Assembly: GCA_038030265.1 (NCBI GenBank)
Contig: CM075939.1
Coordinates: forward strand, 12,319,253 to 12,383,252
Length of the DNA stretch: 64,000 nt
Source: Corythucha ciliata
Taxonomy: Eukaryota; Arthropoda; Insecta; Hemiptera; Tingidae
Direction: 5' to 3'
Both the position numbers and the translations under genes were made by a program. The notes beneath the pieces are model-generated. The model worked only from the letters and a program-made list of their open reading frames with translations. It had not been told where the DNA came from and made no database searches. Of the stretch, positions 56,650 to 64,000 are shown piece by piece. Position 1 is the first letter of the stretch. Every line of letters starts with the position of its first letter.

Positions 56650-57200
56650 ATTTGGTTCACTTCCAGCCACGAAGTTACCTTCAGAAGCCTTGAGTTAGCG
56701 TTTTCTTCACACTTCAGCGCTTCTTCTCAATGTATCTATTTTAACCGTAAACTCGTGATTTTATTCTCTAATGAGCGGGTTTGCCAAATTTTATTCGTGA
56801 ATTAGCATTTTTTCTTAAACTTTCCTGCGAATTAGCGATTTTTTCACTTTTAGCCATGAACTAACGCTTATTCTCATAATATTCGAGCCACGAACTTGCG
56901 TTCTGAATAAGCCGATAATTTATGTTTTCGTAATATTAGGCAAGAATCAACGCTTTTTCTCAATTTTAGCCTTGAAGTAACCTTTTACCCCAAGAATTAG
57001 ATATGTATTTTTCTTAATTTTAGCCGTGATATAGCCTTTGTCTCACTTCTGTCATTGAAAAAGAGATTTTTCTCAATTTGAGCCGTAAATTAGCCTTTTA
57101 TCTCAATTTCAACCCAAAATTAGCGTTATTTTAAATTTTGGTTTGGATTACGTTGCATAATGAAACCTCGAATAAATGGTTTTTTTTTCCGAATGGGGGC
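56650..57200 (-). repeat. F1 degenerate tandem array, reverse
   Basis: Reverse units such as CAATTTTAGCCTTGAAGTAA and TTTAGCCATGAACTAACGC. Confidence 0.8.
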
Positions 57201-60200
57201 CACGAATATTAGCACTTACCTTCCTCACTTGTTGTGACATAGTCCGATATTTTTTGTCTGCCTATTTCCCTTCATTTTGCTTGACACGCCCTTCAGGACA
57301 CGGCGCGGCGTCCCCGGAAGGTCGCTTAGCTCGCCAGCCCCCCCCCCCCACCCTTAATGCCGTCACCGGGTCCAACCTCAACGTTGGGCAATGACCTCAG
57401 GGGTCCCGCACTATGGCTGTGCTTCAGTGGTCGGCTCGCCATCACTCTGTGGCGCTTGATAGCCCGTCATGTGGTGATTGATTGCTTGCAGTGCGTGAAG
57501 ACTGCGCGCAACGACACTGCGTAGAGCACTTTAGATCGTTCGAAATATCGTACAGCATTTGTAACGAGAAAAAAAATTCATAATTTTTATTTCTTGTTAG
57601 CTTATGCCCTTTATTTCAATTGTTATCTGCGCTTCACAGTGTTGCCCACCTTGTGCGATTGGAAATGTAGTAAAGGATTCATAATTTTTGAGTTAACAGT
57701 CGTTGAAATCGAGTGAAAAGAACTTGGCTTATCTCCAAGCAATAATTCACCGCGCACAATGCATTTTTGTATTAATTTTTATGGAATATGCCAAGAAAAA
57801 AAAGGATGAAAATCCGTCCCTGTACTTGAATTCTCATAGAGGGTCAGAGGGGTTTTAATTGGCAAGCAGCCAAGTAGGTCTTCCATGCTTCGCGATTCTT
57901 ATTGTGCAACCCTATTTTGTTATTTTATAATCTCGCAGTTTACATAAATGCATTTTGAAGCCAGGAACTTGACCGTTGGGTGGTCGCCTGTGGATGTTCT
58001 CTGCGTGGAAAGCTCTCTCATTTCAACCTTAGTATAATTGCTTTTGAACATTCCGAACGACGACCATTCTCCTAGCTAAACCACACACAACTCCTCTTGT
58101 ATTCCGCAGTGCCCCCCCCCCACCCACCCTTACTCACCTAGTTGTGTCTCCCGGGACTTTTATACGCCGCTGAAGTTCAAGTTGAAACGCGAAAACCCCT
58201 GCTTCGACTGCTTCCGACAGAGACAAGCCCTTTTAATGATGAAATACCGGTAATTCGAAGTTTTGTTTCGGAGTTTTGATCATAATTTCGGTTCGGATCT
58301 GCTTACAAGCTGAGCTGTCAATGTTGATACGCGTAAAACGTTACGTTTTTGTCTGGTCCCTGAATAGAGCGGACAAAAATGCTCTGTTAGACAGTTTTTG
58401 TGACCCCCCTTGATGTTGGTTGAATAACGACGCATTTCGTGGGTCATCCATTTTCCCCTCTCGCACTTACAATTTGAGCTGGTGGCGAATTGTAAGGATA
58501 TGCGCTGTTGCAGCTGTTTGTGGTTGGGCCGGGGGACGCAGGGGGAGTGAGAGTTAGCCGTTGACCCGTGATATAGATTTACGAAGGGTGATGCCCTTTG
58601 GGCTGTAGTGCGGTAAGGGACTATGCGGGGAAAACCGGCCTAGCAGACCTAGTTATCCCCTTCGGCCCCACACACCCCCTCGTGCTACCAATCTGTAATA
58701 ACAATAAATTGTGTAACCAGCTACCCCCATGCTTCATATCTCAACATCAGATGTTACCTCGTGGCTACGTTGTTGGAGTCATTAAGGGATAAGGCTGAAA
58801 AAAAAAAAATGGATTGTTGAGGTTTTATTTTAAGGGCTAAAAAAAGGCCCGCATTTTCCCCCTCGCAACTCAATTTAATGTCCTCCGGGAGTGCTCTTGT
58901 CTGACTACATAAATCATTCGCTTACCCGTTGTAATAATAGGATGAGCAGGAAGTAGAGGGTGATTATGCATTTTAAAACGTCATTTCTGAAGTTTCTCTC
59001 TTTTTGAAAATGTGATTCTCGGATGATTCGCATAATATGCCCGCCTTATGAACGAAAAACTCAGGGCTTATTCGGTAAAATTTCACCCGTTATAGAATGG
59101 AGAACACATTTTTAAGCGTTGCTATACGAAGTACAAATTTAATTTCCACGTAACTCCTATGAGATCTTGGGGTTTTAACGCTATCACACCCGCGAGCCCC
59201 TTGACAATTGCCCAGGGTTTAATACCGTATACGCAGCCTTTCTGGGTGGTCGTTTTACGATGGGGCGGGGCGGGGGCTTAAAGGAAGTGAGAAGCAATGG
59301 AATGAACAAGTAATGGGGGGGGGGGTATGTGGAGGTAGTTAAACATTGGAGAGGGCTTTTGTTTCACCTGTTTATCTGGCTGTGACTTACAAAGTTTCTG
59401 ACTGCGCGAACAGTAGAATTTTATTTTTATCTGACCAGGATCGTTTCCAGTAAATATTCTGTCCAGTGCGATGAAGAGATGGGGCGTTCAATTATTATTT
59501 TTAGACTGCTTTTATAAATCGCGTGACAGAAGAAAATACTCACTAATTTATGCTCTGAACTACAGTTTAAACGATGAAAACTTGATTCTAATAACAGTAT
59601 TAACAGTATAACTTTCTTTTGTTTAGGTAAGTGATTTCAGACTACATGGTGATGCAACTTCATTTGCGTATAGTACGTTACGTAAGTTATTTTAAAATTA
59701 TTAATCTCTAAACTGATTAAAATTAATAACTTTGCTGCACCGGTAAGTTTCGTTGGAAATAGAGCAAAGCAATACAGTTTTCAAAAAACTTTTGCTCTGA
59801 AGAGGCCCATTAAAAGGGATGGTGGACCTGCAAGGGATGGAGAGCCCCCCCCTCCACACCAGATTTAAGATAATACACCGTTGCTAGCCACCCTTCCCGT
59901 ACACCTCTCCTTCTATTCAGATCTATAGTTATTAGGTCAAGAGGTACTAGAGCGTTGATAGTAGCCCCTCCACCCCCGAACCTCCTTTCCACGACAGAGA
60001 GCCAACCAACGCCCTGCACGACCAGCCGTTTTCAACAACTCAACTTAACTTCAACCCCAGCCCCGCTTCCCACCACCACACAAGTTTTGAACACCTCGCA
60101 CTCCCTCTCTCCTCGTTTCGTCAAGCTTTATTTCTATTCATCTGCAGAGGCTCTCTCTCACTTCTGATTCTCAGGCTTAAAAACTGCTTTTTTGTTCTTT

Positions 60201-60539
60201 TGGATTTGAAATACACATATTTGCGTTATGATCCTCCCCCCCAATATTGATTTCTCGTAATATTACAAAGAATAAAACATTTGCTGTATCGCATAATCAA
60301 AATTCAAGAAAGAAAGGATGGAAACGTAAATTATTATTTTTGTTTCAGCTATATGAACTCGTGTTTTTTTTTGTTATATGTACGTTATCCAATCGTTGAA
60401 CAGTTGTACATATAGCTTTAGGGAGAAACCGTATTTGAACAAGGAAGAGGAAGTGGAATGAAAATCTCATGTTTTTTTTTACTTTTATTAATTTACTTTT
60501 TTGAAGGGCTCGCAGTGAATTTAAGCGTCGATAAACAGC
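57201..60539. other. Non-tandem island, no gene recognised
   Basis: It includes a GC-rich 250 bp (57290-57540) with a C12 run at 57338-57349, a dispersed repeat at 57592-57656, and a run of about 13 A after a 64-codon plus frame (58598-58792). A 70-codon Thr/Pro/Ser-rich frame lies at 59955-60167. Neither frame is recognised. Confidence 0.5.
57592..57656 (+). repeat. TTAGCTTATG dispersed repeat, copy 2
   Basis: Partner of 50794-50860: GTTAGCTTATGCCC to GCCCACCTTGTGCG. Confidence 0.65.
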
Positions 60540-61440
60540 CTGATTGCTGAAATATTCGCGGTATAAGGTGGCCGTTTTTTACGGCGGCTAAAATAGGTAT
60601 CGAACACGGTAACGTTGCCACGGAAATCCCGCCCTCGCCGGTCCATCAAAGCATTATGTGGCATCGAAGAATCTAGGTACCAATCACGTTCGAGAAAACT
60701 TGGATGCCAAACAGAGCGAGAAAAATCGCTAACGCACTGTTCATTTTGGAAAGTTTGCAGTTGATAATATTGATAAAAAGTGTTGATTCATGAAGAAAAG
60801 CTCCAAAAATCCCTCATTTGCAGCCTAAAGCTGCCTAAAAGCCATGCTTAAAGATGAGAAAAAATACTAATGCACGCGCCAGAATTCTATAATTAACTGT
60901 TAAAACAGGTAAAAAAAACGCTAATTCACGCGGTACAAATTGAAAAACCGCCAATTCGTGGATATACTGGAGGACACTTCGTGTATAAAATTGGAAAATA
61001 AAAATCGCTAATGGAAAATAAAAATGGCTTCTGTGATCGATGCACTTAAAAGATGCAAAATTAGTGAAAAATCGCTGATTCGTTCAAGGTCTTTGGGCTT
61101 GGAGGCTCTATTTGACGACTAAAATTTAGAAAAAAACGCTAATTTTTGCAAAAAACAAGAAAATGTCAATTCGCGGTTGCTATAGGTGAGAAAAAGCGTC
61201 AATTAATTGCTAGGAGTGAAAAATTGCGTTAATTCGCGTCTGAAATTGTAAAAAAAAAAACAACGTTAGTTCGCGGTTGAAATTGAGTTTTAAGTGCTAG
61301 CCCACGGCTAAAATTCAAATAAAAGCTTTGTGGGTGAAATTGAGATAAAACGCCGATTCTGCTCGGTTAAAATAGAGAAAAGGCGCTTAATCACCGCTAA
61401 AATTTAATTCAATTTACAAACGCTAACTCGTTGCTAATTG
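60540..61440 (+). repeat. F1 degenerate tandem array, forward
   Basis: Forward units with much drift. Variants with GCACTGTTCATTTTGG at 60736 and GATCGATGCAC near 61038 may be eroded G- and C-units. Confidence 0.75.
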
Positions 61441-62480
61441 ATGAAACCAATTTCTTGGCTTCCAATCTGGGAGAAACACATTTTTACGCTTTTCCACAAA
61501 CCAATTCTGGGACTTGGCCCGTTTAATGCAAAATTTTGGGAATTTTCGCCTTAACAACACCCAAATTTCTGGACTCAGGCTCTTTATAAAATCCATTTTT
61601 CAGGTTCAGTCGGTTCAAAAACTAAATTGGCCAAAAACAAACGATGAAAAAAAAAGAGGAGTTTTTCTGGATTTTTCAATCTCCAATTTCGCCGAATCAA
61701 AAATGTCTCTTGATTTGTCACCTTTAAAACCCATTTTCACGGGCTTTTGCTGTTTTAAATCCCAATTTTGCGAATTTTCACACTTTTTAAAAAAACCAAA
61801 TTTCGTAGTTTTAGCTCTAACGTAAAAGTGAAATCTGTTTCGCCGGTTCGGCTGAATCAGGAAACTAATTCTGCTCAAAACAAAATTCTCGCATTTGGCT
61901 CGTAGGAAGCCCCGGAATTTTGCGCTTTCAAAACCTAATTTCGTGTCTTTGGCTCCATAAATCCCCAATTTCACAGATTTGGCTATTTTAAATCCTAATT
62001 CAGAGCTTTTTTGTTCTTTCAAAAAACAATTTGGTGGCCTTAGTTCTTTCGAGATTCAATTTTGCAGATTATGCTAGTTCGAAAAACATGTACGACTGTT
62101 GGGAAAATCAAATTCAAGCCATAGGCTGGTTAAAAAAAAATTGTGTCCCGTTATTTTGACTCTCACAAGCCTAAGTGTCTCTCAGGTGTTCGCTCTTTCG
62201 ATTCCAAATTTTGTGGGTTGGGCTCCTTCAAGCTCTAATTTTTGGGAACATGGCTCTTTTTTAAGCCTCAATTTCACGAACTTTGGCTCTTTGAAAACCA
62301 ATTTCTAGGATTAGGCACTTTTAAAACCAATTTCGAGGATTTAAATAGGGTTAATCAAAAACCTAAAATCGTGGATTAAGCTCTTTCAAACCAAAAACCA
62401 ATTCGGTGCGTTCAGAACTTAATTTCGTGATTTTTGCCGTAGGCTAGTCACAATTTTGTCGTAAATTTTCATTTTTCCAT
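61440..62480 (+). repeat. F2 degenerate ~30-bp tandem array, forward
   Basis: Units such as CTCTTTCAAAACCCAATTTCG and TGGATTTGGCTC recur about every 30 bp. A 135-codon minus frame (61615-62022) is a periodic by-product with a ten-residue repeat. Confidence 0.85.
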
Positions 62481-62555
62481 AGCCAAATGTTTCAGACTTG
62501 GCTCCTCTTTACCGAAATTTTGTATCTTTGATGTTTTTGAAGTTTGTCTGTGGTT

Positions 62556-62677
62556 CGCAGCTTTGCTGAGGTTGAAGCCTTGCTGTTGCTGGACCTTTGC
62601 TGTGGTTGGACTGTTGCTGTGGTTGGAGTCTTGCTGTGGTTGGACCTTTGACGTGGTTGGACCATTCACTGTGGTTG
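62556..62677 (-). repeat. 17-bp minisatellite, about seven units
   Basis: On the minus strand ACCACAGCAAAGGTCCA and variants repeat every 17 bp. The array ends at a C12 run (62681-62692). The overlapping minus ORF (62469-62699) owes its Pro/Thr/Gln-rich repeats to it. Confidence 0.9.
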
Positions 62678-62749
62678 ATACCCCCCCCCCCCTAGCCACC
62701 CGAACGCCCGCTGCCCTGCACGTTCATGTTCATTTTTGAAGGAATGCAG

Positions 62750-63720
62750 GGAATATCGCATGATGAAAAACCAACCTTGACCCCTTCGTAAAATATATTT
62801 CGCGAGTTCGGTTACTTCAACAACCACAATTGGTCAAAATAAAAATAATAAAAACGAAAAAACGAAATTCGTGATTTTGGCTTTTTCAATCCACAATTTG
62901 GCTGTCGATGTTTCGTAACCAAATGTTTCAAATTTGGCACTTTCAAAAGCAAACTTCACGGATTTTTATTACTTAGAACCCCAATTTCACTGTTTTCCAT
63001 GCGTTTAAAACCAAAATTTCGTCGTTTTAGATCTTACTGAAAATCAGTTTCGCAGGTTTTGCCAATTCAGAAAATGAATTTGACTCTTTAAAAATCTAAA
63101 TTTTCGAATTTGGCTCACCAAACCTAAATTTCGTAATTTTGATGATTCATTTTCTTCTTCTTCTTCGAAAACCTAATGGCATGATTTTGGCTCATTTCAA
63201 CCACAATTTCCACAGATGTTGGCTATTTTACTAGCTAAATTTCGTGGGTTTGGCTCTTTCTGGAGTCTACAGTCGCAGGGCTGGGACCAATTCGAAAAGC
63301 TCGAAAAAACCAATTACGGGATTTTGGCCGATTGAACCCAAATTTCACCGAATATTTTCGCTCTCCCATAATCAATATCGCGATTTTGCTTCTTCAAAGC
63401 CCAATTTCCCAAATTTTTGCTATTTCAACCCCTAATTTTGCGTATTTTTATTATAAAAAAAACAACAAATTTTCTCTTTTTTGCAATAATTTTCTCTTTC
63501 AAAAAGCAAATTCATATATTTGGCTCGATCAACCACCAAATTTTGTGATTTCGGCTCTCACAGACCCATGTTTCGCGGGCTTTCACTCTTTCAAAACCTA
63601 ATTCGCGGGTTTCGCTCATTCAAACACCACAATTTCATAGTTTTGGCTTTTTCAAACCCCAGTTTCGTGGTTTTCGTTCTTTCAAAACCTAAATTTCCCA
63701 CCTGAAACGCTTAAATGGTC
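62750..63720 (+). repeat. F2 degenerate tandem array, forward
   Basis: Continuation of the F2 family after the 17-bp minisatellite, with strings like TTTCGTGGGTTTGGCTCTTTC. Confidence 0.85.
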
Positions 63721-64000
63721 GTATGAGCAGATCTCCTGTAATGTAACATCAAACTGATCAACGATTGGTCTTGTCGTTCTTGTATTTAGGCATCCATTTT
63801 GTAGGAGCCCATCTTGTGGCGCCTGAACCCAGGCTAGCCGGTGGCCAAAGCCTGACGAATACTCAAGAAATTGGAAGCTTTCTGTCTGAATTACCCGCGT
63901 GATTGCAAGTTTTGGCTTTTTTTGTTTTGTTTTTTTTTGTAAAAGCGAATCTGAACTGGACCGGTCCGGCCACTCCCGGGGAACTTCATGGAACGCCCTC
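63721..64000. other. Unassigned end of window
   Basis: Non-tandem sequence with a T-rich run near 63930. No gene was recognised. Confidence 0.5.

Noticed and set aside
59955..60167. Thr/Pro-rich 70-codon ORF as a mucin-like gene
   Set aside because: Composition follows the C-rich strand of the island; no signal peptide or regular repeat was seen.
61615..62022. 135-codon minus-strand ORF
   Set aside because: It is a periodic translation of the F2 array; a 30-bp period keeps frames open by chance.

Overview
Kind of organism. This looks like eukaryotic, invertebrate and probably arthropod nuclear DNA. The support is a copia-type LTR retrotransposon whose primer-binding site matches the anticodon-stem part of initiator tRNA-Met (as in Drosophila copia), an R1/Jockey-type LINE, Ty3/gypsy fragments, MITEs, a tRNA-derived repeat, many long homopolymers, and no operons or long cellular ORFs. 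The species cannot be named from the sequence alone. No intact host gene was recognised; the best small-gene candidate is a 61-65 codon ORF present in both copies of a duplication.

Layout. The window alternates between degenerate short-period tandem arrays and 2-5 kb islands of non-tandem sequence. The arrays belong to several families, most with a unit near 29-31 bp, called here F1 (key string CTAATTCGCGGCTAAAATTG), F2 (AACCCAATTTCGTGGATTTG), F3 (TTTCAGGTCCTAATTTCAGT), F4 (GCGTGAATCGTCAGTTT), F7 (GAGGCATTTCGCATA) and F8, plus a 20-bp family F6 (AAAATTGACAATTTCCTCAT). Arrays occur in both orientations, and several F1 arrays meet head to head as long imperfect foldbacks. Arrays: about 2.6-4.2 kb, 6.0-6.35, 12.0-16.5, 19.4-22.9, 25.2-26.0, 29.1-30.9, 33.8-39.2, 47.9-48.7, 52.8-57.2 and 60.5-63.7 kb. 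Islands lie between them.

Mobile elements. At 0.69-2.6 kb a broken gypsy polymerase and a LINE RNase H tail lie side by side on the minus strand. At 7.1-7.8 kb there is a gypsy integrase C-terminus with its LTR start, also minus. At 42.0-47.65 kb a minus-strand R1-like LINE is split by a plus-strand copia element (44145-47546) with a CATAT target duplication; removing the copia rejoins the LINE zinc-knuckle frame. The copia copy lacks its integrase and carries frameshifts. Two MITEs with TTA flanks sit inside F1 arrays, at 34.49-34.86 and 35.91-36.06 kb.

Duplication. A 3.2-kb segment (22805-26019) is repeated at 26697-29895 with about 1% differences. The copies are separated by a 677-bp block rich in ACGGT/ACCGT motifs. 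This is either a young tandem duplication or two haplotypes joined by assembly.

How it fits together. The picture is heterochromatin-like: decaying satellite families, some with higher-order structure, as a bed for nested transposons. Four of the five recognisable retroelement remnants lie on the same (minus) strand. No multi-gene pathway or defence system is visible.
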